From Excoecaria cochinchinensis (lineage: Eukaryota; Streptophyta; Magnoliopsida; Malpighiales; Euphorbiaceae), in contig CANTUQ010000106.1 in assembly GCA_947683425.1 (NCBI GenBank), positions 3,124,001-3,188,000 on the forward strand: a stretch of DNA of 64,000 nucleotides, read 5' to 3'. This document shows positions 43,308-55,028 of the stretch, in pieces. Every line of letters begins with the position of its first letter. The stretch's first letter is position 1. A program made the translations under genes and the position numbers. The notes under the pieces are model-generated. The model saw nothing but the letters and a program-made list of their open reading frames with translations, was not told the DNA's origin and did not search any database.

Positions 43308-43905
43308 TAATAAAATAAGCCTTGGCCTTAGCCAAACTGGTGGATCCTGCCATAACTTTGCCTCTATGTTAGTAGAAACTGTTGTTAATCCAACTCAACT
43401 GAAAAAGAGTATGTTGTAGTACCAGTTGATGTCACTTAGATGGATTCTGATGTTTCTCATTCGTTGGGAAACTCTTCCTCTCCTAATTTCCATAACTCCA
43501 CGTCCCTTCTAGGAGTCAAAAATCTGGTAATTCCCATTTTAGACTTTAATCACCATGTGGAGGTTTCAGCAGATAAACCGAAGTCTTTAACTTCTTCCTC
43601 TAGGTTTAATTCCAACGGGGAAGCCAAGCTTGGGACAAGCAAATTCAGTGGTAGTAGACCACCTGATGTTAGCATGAAAAAGAAGGCTAGATCTAACACT
43701 ATCAATTCTTCGTTGGCTTCTGCTGTCAAGTCAGTGGATGGAGATACTTTGCTACAGGTTATAAATGACCAAACTACCAATGTCGCGACATTTTCGATCG
43801 ATGTTGGTCACACCGTGCTCAGAAGGTTAAGAATGCTAGCTGTTAATTTGTGTTCCAAGTTCTGTTTTCTCTCTTTCGTTATTGTGGATTTTAAATTTAT
43901 GATAT
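43308..43905 (+). pseudogene. LINE ORF1, second part
   Basis: Immediately after the 9-bp duplication, LINE sequence resumes. The frame 43440-43905 reads MDSDVSHSLGNSSSPNFHNS and a Ser/Lys-rich tail with SGSRPPDVSMKKKARSN, the variable C-terminus of plant LINE ORF1. It ends near the overlap with ORF2. Confidence 0.6.
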
Positions 43906-43909
43906 GAAA

Positions 43910-44880
43910 TTGTCAAGGTGCTGGCTCTAGCTCTTTTGTCAATTTAGCTAAAGATTTTTGTAATCAGTATGAGGTTGCTATGCTTGTTCTCTTAAAAACC
44001 AGAGTGAGTGGGCATTTGGCGGATAATGTTATTGACAGATGTTTTTTGAATTCTTTTCGGATAGAAGCTTCGGGTTTTTTTTTTTGGTGGATTATAGATT
44101 CTTTAGAAAAGTTGTGTGCAGGTTCAGGTGTTATCCTATTCCTATCAATGGGTTAATTGCAAAGTTAGTTCTGGTGGAACCCTGGATTTTCTTTTTACAG
44201 CTGTCTATGCTGACCCTGTGACTCTCTTTAGAAGGAAAATATGGGCTGAACTTATTTCATATGTTCGCTTCTATCAGACTTCTTTGGTGTCTAGCAGGAG
44301 ATTTTAATTCTTTTCTTTTCGTACATGGAAAGAGTGGGGATTCTTCAGAATTGAGCAAACCTTGTCCTTTGTTCCTTGACTGCTGCAACAAATGTGGTCT
44401 TCTGGATCTTGGTTTTCAGAGTCCTAATTTTAACTCGCTAAGGGGTTTTTTTACAAGAAAGACTTGACAGAGCCCTTTGTACTATTTTGTCGAAGCATCT
44501 TTTTCAGAATGCCAATATTCAACATTTACCTAGAATAGGCGAATAGGCTCACTGGCCCCATTTCTGTCTTTGAATAATTCTGAAAAGAGAAACAGCCTTC
44601 CTCATTTTCGGTTATTAACTCTATGGATTTTGCACCAAAGACTTCAATTCTTTTGTGAGCAATGCTTGGGACTCTCATGAAAATATTAGCACTGTCATGT
44701 CTATTTATGCCAACGAGGCCTCTAAATGGAACACAGAGGTGTTTGGTAACATATAGGTTGCTGGCCAGGCTTACTGGCATTGAACGCTACCTTGAAACAA
44801 AAAATTCTTTATTTCTTCGTGATACAGAATCTACTGTTAGCTTTGAATATGAATAAGTCCTCCATCAACAAGAACTTTTA
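43910..44880 (+). pseudogene. LINE endonuclease region (ORF2 N-terminus), degenerate
   Basis: Pieces in several frames: AKDFCNQYEVAMLVLLKTRV, then VYADPVTLFRRKIWAELISY, CLAGDFNSFL (the GDFN endonuclease motif near 44290) and a C-terminal ERLDRALC. They follow the apurinic-type endonuclease order of L1-type LINEs, which nick the target DNA for priming. At least six frame changes or stops are visible. Confidence 0.7.
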
Positions 44881-46400
44881 TGGCCCCACAAATCCAATTC
44901 GGATTGGATAACTGAAGGTGACAAAAATACGCATTATTTTCACAACAGACACAAAATCTGCAGGCATAATTTAAAGTTGAAAGGCTAAAGCTACTTGATG
45001 AAAGTCGGAGCTCAGATCTGAACCGGCTACAGAGCCAAGCAGTGTGTTTTGTTCTCAACTTTATATAGAAGAGAATTTGTTCGCTCCAGCTTATCCTATA
45101 ATAGGTCATTTCCATCATATCTCTTTTGATCATTATGATTCCATGATTGCTCTGGTGACTGATTCTGAAGTTCATGAAGTTCTTTTTAGCATGCGCCTTT
45201 TTAACGCCCCTAGCAATGATGGTTTATGTGCTGGTTTTTTTCAAAGTAATTGGGAAACAGTTAAAAATTCTGTTTGTGGCTTTCATAGAAATTATTTGAA
45301 TTTGATTGACAATAATATCTGCCAGGCAACTGTTCCCCTTATTCTTAAAAAAGAGAGGCCCTCTTCCATGTCTAATTTTAGACCCATAAGTCTATTGCCT
45401 GTGGTTTTCAAGGTCCTTATAAAAATGATAACTAACAGAGTGAAGCCTTGTCTAGTGCGTCTCATTAGTGACACTCAATCCAGCTTTGTTCTAGGCCATC
45501 ACGTTATTGATAACATTCTAGTTACTCAGGAAGTGGTTCATTCTATGAAACATAAACAAGTGGTTCACGGTGGATGTTGGCCAAAGTGACTTGGAAAAAG
45601 CCTATGACTACTTTCTGTGGGATTTTATTTTTGATACTATGATTGATGCTGGTTTCCCCACTTCTATCATTCAAGTCATAGTGAACAGCTGGACAGCTAG
45701 CAATTCTAAAATTCTGTGGAATGGTAATTTGTTTGACATTTTCATTCGTTCTCGAGGAGTGAGACAAGGAGATCCTTTTTATCCTTATCTCTTCGTCTTG
45801 TGCATGGAGCGTTTGTCGCAGGCCATTAACAAAGATGCCAATGAAGGCGTTCCAAAACCTATTAGGTTGGGTCGCTATGGTATTACTCTCTCTCATTTGT
45901 TCTTCGCAGATGATTTAATCTTTTTTGCTGAAGCTTCTGAGAAGCAAATGATTGTGATATGTGATGTTCTGGAAGACTTGTGCCAGTGCTCAGGTCAAAG
46001 GTCAATAAGGCCAAAACTTCTATCTTTGTCTAAGATAATGTAAGCAGCTAGCTAGCTCACAGGCTTAAAGTTACTTATGTTTTCTCTTTGATAAAGGATC
46101 TGGTGGTTCATCTTGGTGTTCCTATAGTAGTGCGAAAGATTGGGAACCAAGTGAAATTCAAATTAAGCAACTGGAAGACTTGTTCTTTGTCTTTTGTAGG
46201 AAGATTAACTCTTATTCAATCTGTTTTGATGGCTATCCTAGTGTACAAGCTCCAAACCATGGTTTTTCCGATAACGGTTTGTAACGCTATTGTGTCTCTC
46301 TGTCAAAGTTTCTCATGGGGCTCCTCTGTTGATCAAAACAAAATGCATTTAGTGAAATGGGAGAACTTATGCAAGCCTAAAAAGCTTGGGGAGGTTTAAG
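44881..46400 (+). pseudogene. LINE reverse transcriptase
   Basis: Frames at 45044-45589, 45570-46043 and 46088-46399 carry SNFRPISLLPVVFKVLIKMI, VLGHHVIDNILVTQEVVHSM, then DLEKAYDYFLWDFIFDTMID, RSRGVRQGDPFYPYLFVLCM and LSHLFFADDLIFFAEAS with the FADD active site, and the thumb segment KFKLSNWKTCSLSFVGRLTL. The order and spacing fit the non-LTR RT. Frameshifts at about 45580 and 46040 break it. Confidence 0.85.
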
Positions 46401-47094
46401 AAGATTAAAAGAATTGAATTTGGCCTTTCTTGCCAAACATTGCTGGAGAATGATACAGAACCCCAAGGATCTTTGGGCGCAGGTATTATATGGAAATATG
46501 TTTTCTCTATTGAGGCATCGTTATTGTTCCTCATCCTAAAAATGGCACTCCGACTTGGCGTACGATTTCTAGAAATTGGCCCTTTATTTTAAACAATTCT
46601 CAAATTTGTTTGGGAGGTGGGGTTAGCACTTATTTTTGGTGCAATAATTTCCCTCTTTGTAATTCGGTCATTGTTGATATTCCTAATGAAATTATCAACC
46701 AGAAGGTCATGGATGCGGTTACAGCTTCTGGAGATTGGAATTTTGCTCTTCTTAGAAATTACATTGCTAGTGAAGCCATTGATTCTATCAGGTGTTACTG
46801 TCCTCCCTCAATGTCCATGGGTCCTGATACTGGTGTATGGAAAGCAGCTGCTTCTGGAAATTTTCCCATCAAGTCAGCTTATTCGTTGCTAATAAAGGAG
46901 GAAGGTAACCAAAGAAGCAAAATTTGGAACCTTGTTTGGAATTGGAGTGGTCCACAACGCTTTCGCAATTTTATGTGGCTTTGTGTTCGCAATAAAATCC
47001 TGACCAATGCTGAACGAGCTCGTCGTCATTTGGCCCCTTCGAGCACCTGTGCCCTTTGTAAAAATAGTGAAGAAACTCTGATTCATGCCTTGCG
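46401..47094 (+). pseudogene. LINE zf-RVT domain (first part)
   Basis: The 46610-47094 frame reads GVWKAAASGNFPIKSAYSLL, WNWSGPQRFRNFMWLCVRNK and HLAPSSTCALCKNSEETLIH, the zinc-binding domain at the C-terminus of plant LINE ORF2. Copia 2 is inserted within it at 47095. Confidence 0.85.
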
Positions 47095-47598
47095 TGTTGT
47101 GGAAATTCGGGTTGATTTCCACCAAATTCACCTCGAACACTATTGAGCAGGTGAATAAAGCATAAACGATTGTACTGAAAAATCACACAAGGTAAAATTC
47201 TCAAGATAGAATTTTTCTAAGTAATTTAACAGCACAATAATTCACTAACAATATACCCGACAATAGCTATTAAATAGACAAATAAAGAACACCAGAATTT
47301 AACGAGGTTCGGTCAATTATGCCTACGTCCTCGGACACTACCAATATTATATTTCACTATTTCAAAAAAATAATACAAGTGAAATATTTACTAGAGAGAG
47401 AAACAATTATTGCCTTAGAAAGATTGGCAATTTTGGGATGGATTGGATTAGGAAAGAGGGGCTATATTTATAGCTTAACAATCCCCCCTTCCCCTTACAT
47501 TTTCCCGATGTGGGATTGAGGAGAATACAAAATTTTCAACAATATTTGTCAACAATTGTGACAATTGTGGAGGAGCCACAAAAGTTGACTTTTCAACA
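47095..47598 (-). repeat. 3' LTR of Copia 2 (minus-strand sense)
   Basis: 504 bases starting TGTTGTGGAAATTCGGG and ending TTTTCAACA on the plus strand. It pairs with 51810-52313. Confidence 0.93.
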
Positions 47599-47686
47599 AA
47601 TCTCCACCTTGGCGAACTCCACATTTTCAAATCTCTCACAAGCTCAATTTTAGTAGTGTCCCAAATGCGCTTCAAAGCGCCCAACT

Positions 47687-50600
47687 TCAACATTTAACAA
47701 TATTGATCAAACCCAAACAATGTTGCAACTTGACCGCAGTCACCACTTTTGTGAACATATCAGCAGGATTCTCAGTGGTCCTAATCTTCTGGATTGTTAC
47801 TCCACCTTCTTACAGAACCTCTCGTACAAAGTGATAACGAACATCGATATGCTTCGTCCTTGCATGATAAACTTTGTTTTTTGCCAAATGAATAGGACTC
47901 TGACTATCACAATGCACTTTGATGTGCTTCTGTCGAACCCCTAATTCACCAAGCAACCCTTGAAGCCAAATTGCCTCCTTCACAGCCTCTGTAATTGCCA
48001 TATACTCTGCCTCCGTAGTGGACAAAGCAACTGTTGACTGTAAAGTAGACTTCCAACTAACTGGTGCCTTCGCAAGAGTAAACACATAACCAGTAGTTGA
48101 TCGCCGCTTATCCAAATCACTGGCATAGTCTGAATCACAATATCCAACTACACATTGACCATCTTGATCATCTCGCTGAAATACCAAACCAACATCTACG
48201 GTGTTCAGAATGTACCGCAGAATCCATTTCACAGCTTGCCAATGTTCTTTTCCAGGATCATGCATATACCTGCTCACAACCCCAACTGCCTGTGAAATAT
48301 CGGGCCTTGTACACACCATAGCATACATCAAGCTACCAACAGTATTTGGATATGGTACTTTTGCCATGTATTCTCGTTCTGCTTCATTTTTCGGAGAAAA
48401 AGATGCACTGAGCTTGAAATGAGGAGCAAGAGGAGTACTAACAGGTTTTGACTTTTCATTCATACCAAAACGCTTTAGCACCTTTCTCAGATACTGTTTC
48501 TGAGTCAAACAAAGTCTCCCCAATTCCCTATTTCTGCTTATCTCCATACCGAGAATCTTCTTGGCTTCACCTAGATCCTTCATTTCGAACTCCCTGTTCA
48601 GCTGAGTCTTCAACTTCTCAATTTCTGTCAGACTCTTGGAAGCTATCAACATATCATCAACATAAAGAAGAAGATATATGTAGGATCCGTCTTGTAGCTT
48701 GCGCAAATACACACAATGATCATATTTGCTTCTTGTGTACTTCTGCCCCATCATAAACTTGTCAAATCGTTTGTACCACTGCCTCGGAGATTGCTTCAAT
48801 CCGTACAATGATTTTTCAAGCTTGCACACCATATTTTCTTTTCCAGCAACTTTAAATCCTTCGGGCTAAGCCATATAGATTTCCTCCTCCAAGTCTCCAT
48901 GTAAAAATGCAGTTTTTACATCCAACTGAACTAGTTTCATATCCAATTGTGCTACCAAAGCCAACAAAATTCTAATGGAGGAATGTTTTACAACTGGAGA
49001 AAAAACTTCATTATAATCAATTCCCTCCGTCTGAGCGTAGCCTTTAGCCACCAGCCTTGCTTTGTAGCGCACATCATCCTTGTCAGGAAATCCATCTTTC
49101 TTTGCATATACCCATTTGCACCCAATTGCCTTCTTTCCCTTCGACAGAGTAGCTAACTCCCACGTCTGATTCTTATGAAGGGACTGCATTTCATCATTTA
49201 TGGCTTTCCTCCACTTCTCTGCTTCTGAACTTTTGACTGCTTCATTATAAGTGGTAGGAATGTCATCCGTTGCAATTTGGAATGCGTAAGCCACCATATC
49301 AACATAGCGAGCAGGCTTTTTGATTGTCCTCTTTGGCTTACTTAATGCAATTGATTCAGGTTGCTGTGGAGGTTCTTGGGTTAAAACCTCTTCTTCATCT
49401 GACTCCTCATCTACCGTAGGAGTTTCTGCATCTGCTTTATCATTTGCTGGGCTAACAATTTTCCTTTCAAACTCCACCTGTTTTGGAGTACCATCTGTCT
49501 GCTTAACACTTTCATTTGTCACCTTTCTTAACATGGTAGATTCATCAAAGGTAACATCCCTGCTGAAGATTATTTTCTTTGACTCTGGGCACCAAAGTCG
49601 ATATCCTTTTACACCAGAGGTGATCCCCATGAAAATTGCTTTCTTTGCATGTGGATCCAACTTCGATTCCTTAACATGATAGTATGCAGTGGAACCAAAC
49701 ACATGTAAGGAATTATAATCTGTAGCAGGTTTTTTAAACCATTTCTCCAATGGCGTTTTACCACCAATAGTACTAGATGGTAGGCGATTAATGAGATGAC
49801 AAGCATATGTAATAGCTTCAGCCCAAAATTCTCTGCCCAACCCAGCATTGGACAACATACACCGAACTTTCTTCAGGAATGTTCGGTTCATACGTTCTGC
49901 CACCCCATTCTGTTGTGGTGTATTTCTGACTGTGAAGTGTCTGACAATGCCTTCATCTTCACACACCTTCATAAATGGATCACTCCTGTATTCCCCGCCA
50001 TTATCTGTACGGAGATGCTTGATCCTTCGGCCTGTTTGAGTTTCCATCATCTTTTTCCATTTAAGGAAAACTCCCAGCACTTCATCCTTAGTCTTCATAG
50101 TATACACCCAAACTCTCCGGGAAAAATCATCAACAAAGGTCACATAGTAGTGTTTTCCTCCCAAAGAAGTCGTCTTGGAAGGTCCCCACACATCAGAATG
50201 AACATAATCCAAAATACCCTTGGTATCGTGGATTGCTGTTCCAAATTTCACCCTTGTCTTTTTCCCTTTGACACAATGCTCGCAAAAATCCAATTTGCAA
50301 GTCTGAACTCCTTTCAATAATCTTTGTTTCACCAGGAGATTCAAGGATTTTGCACCTGCATGCCCCAAGCGCATATGCCATAACCTAATTGCTTCTAACT
50401 TCTTTTCACCAGTAGAAGCCACTGCTGTTGTGCCAATAACAGTAGTACCTTGGTAGTGGTACAATCTGTTATTCTTTCGAATTCCCTTTAACACCACAAG
50501 TGCACCAGAAATTATCTTCATTACTCCGCCTTTTGCTCGTGCCTCGAAACCCTTTTCTTCTAGAGCTCCCACGGAAATGAGATTCTTTGACAAACTGGGC

Positions 50601-51672
50601 ACATAACGAACATCCTTCAAGATTCTGATTGATCCATCATGGTTTTTCAAACGAATGGAACCAATCCCATGTGTGTTGAGAGAGGGATCATTTGCTATAT
50701 AAACAACTCCATCTTCTAGTTCTCTAAATTCATAGAACCAATCCCGATTGGGACACATATGATGACTGCAACCTGAATCAAGTAGCCATACACTAGAAGA
50801 GCTCATTGACGATGTAACAGCAAGTGAGAAATCTGAGTCTTCATCATTACACTCAGCTATATTTGAATCTGGAACAGCCTTTCCCTTATCAGGTTTGCCC
50901 TTATATTTCAGCTTAGGACAATCTTTCTTCCAATGCCCTTTTTCTCGACAAAAAGCACATTCGTCTTTGCCCAATTTGGGCCTTGACTTCGATCTTCCTT
51001 TCTTTCCTCTAGTCTGGCTCTGCAACCGACCTCTCACTACTAGAGCTTCTGTAGCTCCACTTGTGCTTTCTTTCTTGTCCTTCTTTCTCAGTTCATAACT
51101 ATATAAGGCAGCACAAACTTCACTGAGAGTCACAGCAGCCTTCCCATGAAGTAGAGTCGTTTCAAGAAACTCAAACTCCTCAGGAAGCGATCCCAACAAC
51201 ATCAAAGCCAGGTCTTCATCTTCAAATGTCACATCCAAATTCAATAAATCAGCGACTAATTGATTAAAACTGGTATGTGATCATTTATTGTGGTACCCGC
51301 AACATAATTGAAACGAAACAGTCTTTTCTTCATGTGAAGCTTATTCTGACTGCTTTTCTTCAAGAATTTTTCCTCCAGTGCCTTCATCAATTTACTTGCA
51401 AAAATTTCTTTCGAGAAAGCATACTTTTGCTCTCTAGAAAGGCACGATCGAATTGTACCACACGCCAAACGATTAAGTTTCTTCCATTCTTTCTCATCAA
51501 CATCATCTGGTTTCTTTTCTTCAAGAGCAATGTCTAGACCTTGCTGAAAGAGAGCGTCTAGAACCTCACTTTGCCACATGCCAAAATGACCCGTACCATC
51601 AAAAATTTCCACCGCAACTCTTGCATTTGCCATCATATTGGACGAGGAAGAAGAAGTGGATGGATTTGTCAT
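47687..51672 (-). pseudogene. Copia 2 gag-pol polyprotein, broken
   Basis: From the minus-strand ATG at 51672: gag (VEIFDGTGHFGMWQSEVLDA), with a frameshift near 51272. The next frame (51244-48866) has CCHC CAFCREKGHWKKDC, protease WLLDSGCSHHM, pre-integrase LWHMRLGHA, integrase HSDVWGPS, RTDNGGEY and NGVAERMNR, then RT up to DVKTAFLHGDLEEEIYMA. A TAG (CAG to TAG, near 48866) then interrupts RT; it continues CKLEKSLYGLKQSPRQWYKR, YVDDMLIAS and RNase H STTEAEYMAITEAVKEAIWL. A TAA near 47811 precedes the C-terminus, which ends at TGA 47687. Catalytic residues are intact apart from these three lesions. Confidence 0.92.
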
Positions 51673-51795
51673 TTCAGCTACAATTACTATTCAATAGTTG
51701 TCGATGCGGAATGCCAATAGCATAAGGAAAAATCTTTTCTGATGTGGAAGATCAGCCTACGCTGCAACCACAGAGCATACTAAGAAAGAACCTAG

Positions 51796-51809
51796 GCTCT
51801 GATACCAAT
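51796..51809 (-). promoter_or_regulatory. Primer-binding site of Copia 2
   Basis: GGCTCTGATACCAA on the plus strand, that is TTGGTATCAGAGCC in element sense, complementary to initiator tRNA-Met, directly inside the LTR at 51810. Confidence 0.9.
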
Positions 51810-52313
51810 TGTTGTGGAAACTCGGGTTGATTTCCACCAAATTCACCTCGAACACTATTGAGCAGGTGAATAAAGCATAAACGATTGTACTGAAAAATCA
51901 CACAAGGTAAAATTCTCAAGATAGAATTTTCCTAAGTAATTTAACAGCACAATAATTCACTAACAATATACCCGACAATAGCTATTAAATAGACAAATAA
52001 AGAACACCAGAATTTAACGAGGTTCGGTTAATTATGCCTACGTCCTCGGACACTACCAATATTATATTTTACTATTTCAAAGAAATAATACAAGTGAAAT
52101 ATTTACTAGAGAGAGAAATAATTATTGCCTTAGAAAGATTGGCAATTTTGGGATGGATTGGATTAGGAAAGGGGGGTTATATTTATAGCTTAACAATCCC
52201 CCCTTCCCCTTACATTTTCCCGATGTGGGATTGAGGAGAATACAAAATTTTCAACAATATTTGTCAACAATTGTGGCAATTGTGGAGGAGCCACAAAAGT
52301 TGACTTTTCAACA
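51810..52313 (-). repeat. 5' LTR of Copia 2 (minus-strand sense)
   Basis: 504 bases, ending TTTTCAACA at 52313 and followed by the TTGCG duplication. Confidence 0.93.
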
Positions 52314-52318
52314 TTGCG

Positions 52319-52742
52319 TGATTGTGAAAAAGCCAAACAAGTTCGGTTGAGAATTCTGAATTCTCACTGCTTCAATTTTTTTTTTGATGTTGAGGACAGC
52401 AGTTGGTTTAAACTCAATCTGATGGGCAACTTTGATAGTCGTGTTCCAGTCGATTGGAAGACAATCTTTGGCTTGCTGGCGCATTTGAAAATGGCGCAAT
52501 GAATTTATATTCAGTGGTATTGTTTATTCTGTCTCTTCCAAAGTTGCAATGATTTTGAATGAAACCTAGGTGGATGTTGCAGCTTTCTCTTTTCTCAAAT
52601 CGCTGCAATCGAATAACATAGTTGAGGAGGTGCCGTGTTGTGCTGTTGAAATGGAATCCCCCTAGCTTTGAAAACAGATGAAGCCTGCTGTCTGACTTCC
52701 CACAAATGCGCAGCGAGTGGAGTCTTTAGAGACAACATTGGT
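52319..52742 (+). pseudogene. LINE zf-RVT end and RNase H-like start, truncated
   Basis: LINE sequence resumes after TTGCG, completing the zinc-binding region (RDCEKAKQV, then SSWFKLNLMGNFDS and IFGLLAHLKMAQ). After several stops comes the start of an RVT_3-type RNase H (TDEACCLTSHKCAASGVFRD, where the first catalytic TDGA has become TDEA). It stops at 52740 in the chimeric junction. Confidence 0.75.
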
Positions 52743-52781
52743 AAGCACTTGAGGATAGTCACCAACGAAGAACAAGAAGAT
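52741..52781. repeat. 41-bp templated filler copied from the Tat element
   Basis: Identical over 41 bases to 16509-16549 (starts GTAAGCACTTGAGGATAGTC, ends AACAAGAAGAT). It is sandwiched between LINE sequence and copy B of the segmental duplication. Confidence 0.92.
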
Positions 52782-52983
52782 AGTCACAGCTCTTCCTCTT
52801 TACATTCAATTCTTTATTATTCATACTATTTTCTTCCCTTTTTTCCTAAATCAACATACAAAATACATAAACACATAAACTAACACAAATAACACGAAAA
52901 ATATACATAATTACATATTTAACTTTATAATTTACACAAAATATATGCTAAATATTACTTCAGTTAAACACCTATCAACGTAA

Positions 52984-53459
52984 CTTTGCCATTTGACTCA
53001 AAGCATCAAAACCAAGAATGATATCTCTTCCTGGTAATGTAGATCCAAGAACCGAAATCCAGATAAAACAATCTAGAAAGATTTGGATTTTAATGGGTCG
53101 AAGAGTCTTAAATTTTGTTGAGAAGACCTTTCCATCTGCTGCATGAAAGAATTCTTGATGAGATTTTCAATATTCCGCAGGTAAAACTTCTGGATTAACA
53201 ACGGTAGTCCTTACTCCAGTGTTAATAAAAGCAATGGCTTCTATTGGATTTTCATATTTAGTTGGGAAAATCTGGACTAGAACTTGTGGAACCATTTGCT
53301 TTGTTGTAACAAAGACATCTTCAATTTTGTACTGAAAATCTTCATCTTCTTGTTCAGAGGGGTACTCAATTTTGAACAAAGTATTGAGAGATTCTTCTTC
53401 TTCTTCTGAAAAGACAGATTCAAGATCATCATTTGCTGAGAGATTAGGAATCTAAGCAA
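52984..53459 (-). pseudogene. Pararetroviral aspartic protease, copy B
   Basis: Same as copy A at 24375-24850, including the N-T-G in place of D-T-G and the stop after EVLPAEY. The damage therefore predates the duplication. Confidence 0.8.
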
Positions 53460-54189
53460 TCATCTTTTGCATTCTTTTGGATTTATTGGGACATTGGCGA
53501 GCATAGTGGCCTTCTTTTCCACAAAGGAAATATTTTGTTGATTTTTTCGAGCTATGATATTTCTTTTTCTTAAAGAATCGCCATTTTTGAAAGTTTCTTT
53601 TTTCTTGAACGAGGATTTCTTCGCCATTAAGAAAGCTTGCTTCATATCAGGATTATTCATTTCTTAGCGGACATAAAGTTTCTTTGGCATCCTTCTGAAA
53701 TGAGTGTCAAGATCATGACGCTTTAAAGAACAACATTTCATTCGAAAGAATTCACTTCTTATTTGCTCTAAATCATTATTGACTTGCCCACAAAACTCAT
53801 GAAAAATATGAGCCAAAAAGGCTGTTTCTGAGTCTAAGCCCAAGAGTTGAGTTCGAGTGACATAGTTAATTCCTAAGAACCAATCTTGAAGGCGTCCAAC
53901 TGATCTAGTCATGAATTCTCTGAGAACATCTTCCATTTGAGCACCAAGAGCTAATTGAGTTTGCATTCATGCTAAAAATTCTTGAAAATGATCCCTATAT
54001 TTTGAAGGAGGGATATCTTTCAAACTAAATTGAGTTGAGTGCGAGGAAGTCCTTTTAGGTGGAGGTATATTTGTTGTTGTCTCTGGTCCTAGAACTTGTT
54101 CTTCTTCATCATCAGATGGCATTATGTCTGTGCTGTGAAAATGTTGGGTAAATTTATGACTTCCTCTGCTTGGTTGACCTACAAAATAA
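53460..54189 (-). pseudogene. Pararetroviral coat-protein-like region, copy B (internally deleted)
   Basis: The counterpart of 24853-25850. It lacks 269 bases that in copy A encode the segment from about the FLPDVL helix to the Lys-rich stretch. The zinc knuckle with Tyr in place of its first Cys is retained, as is QTQLALGAQMEDVLREFMTR. Confidence 0.75.
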
Positions 54190-54872
54190 CTTTTTCCTTG
54201 TTCAGTTTGATGACAAAGAGGATTATCTCAAGTTTTTATTGGGAGGCCCGTGGACTCTTCTAGTTCATTATCTTGTCGTACAACCATGGCATCCTAATTT
54301 TTCCATTGGTAATGAGGATCTTTCTGCTGTGGTGGCATGGATCAGAATTCCTGGCATGACTCTTCATAGATATCACAAAAGAGTGCTCAGGAAAATCAGC
54401 CAGATGTTGGGGCAACTCACCAAAATTGATTATAACACCTCTCAATCGGATAGGGGCAGCTTCTCTTGTGGCTGTTGTATTGGATTTGACAAAGCCTTCC
54501 CTTTCAAAATTCAGGATTAATGGAGTCCCTCATAAAATTAAATACGAAGGTTTACCGCAAATTTATTTCAAATGTGGGAAATATGGCCACACTTCTGATT
54601 CTTGCTTGCTCTCTGGCATTGATGTAGTTGGAGAATTCTAATCAGGAAGCCGAAGTGACTAGAGTAGAAGATTTAGAGCGTCATAATAAGATAACAAATT
54701 CTGAACCTGCTTATAAGGCCTTGGATGCTTGTCTCAAAAAATGGGAGAAAAGGGAAGGAAGTCTTGAAATCAACAACAGACAAAAGCAAAAAGGTTATTT
54801 CTTCTGGCTCACTTTTCGATGTGTTGGCCTCCAATGCTTTATTTATTTGAGACTGATAGTCCACATGCGGGG
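54190..54872 (+). pseudogene. LINE ORF1 first part, duplicated copy
   Basis: Repeats 25850-26533 with a few substitutions (for example LGHY to LVHY). It is cut off by the Athila LTR at 54873. Confidence 0.8.
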
Positions 54873-55028
54873 TGATAAGTTTAAATTAAATAATGTTTTG
54901 ATGTGAATTTAGAGATTATTTCTTAGTCTAAAAGTTGTTATTTGTGTTAATTTTTGATAAAATGTCAATTGATATTATTTGGTGCACTAAATGGAGATTT
55001 ATGTTGTTTTGGCAACATTTTAGGTAGG

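Larger units (their letters stand above)
47095..52313 (-). mobile_element. Copia LTR retrotransposon 2 (Tork/TNT1-like), minus strand
   Basis: Two 504-base LTRs (47095-47598 and 51810-52313) differ at about nine positions by eye and are flanked by TTGCG (47090-47094 and 52314-52318). On the minus strand the primer site TTGGTATCAGAGCC (51796-51809) abuts the 5' LTR, and a purine run GGTGGAGATT abuts the 3' LTR. Domain order is gag-protease-integrase-RT-RNase H. It is inserted in the zf-RVT domain of the LINE. Confidence 0.95.
25850..52742 (+). mobile_element. L1-type LINE, 3' truncated, split by a MULE-like element and a Copia element
   Basis: Segments about 25850-26619, 43308-47094 and 52319-52742 form one LINE. 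The first gap is the 26620-43298 insertion (TSD TTTCAAATA) and the second is the 47095-52313 Copia (TSD TTGCG). Order: ORF1 with DUF4283 and CCHC knuckle, endonuclease, reverse transcriptase, zf-RVT zinc-binding domain, RNase H-like domain. It ends abruptly at 52740 in a chimeric junction, with no poly(A) tail or TSD. Many stops and frameshifts show it is long dead. Confidence 0.85.
52784..54872. repeat. Segmental duplication, copy B
   Basis: A near-identical copy of 24176-26533, same orientation, with one 269-base deletion (the counterpart of about 25015-25287 replaced by three bases near 53623). It starts in the inverted-repeat arm and ends where the Athila LTR begins at 54873. Confidence 0.95.
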
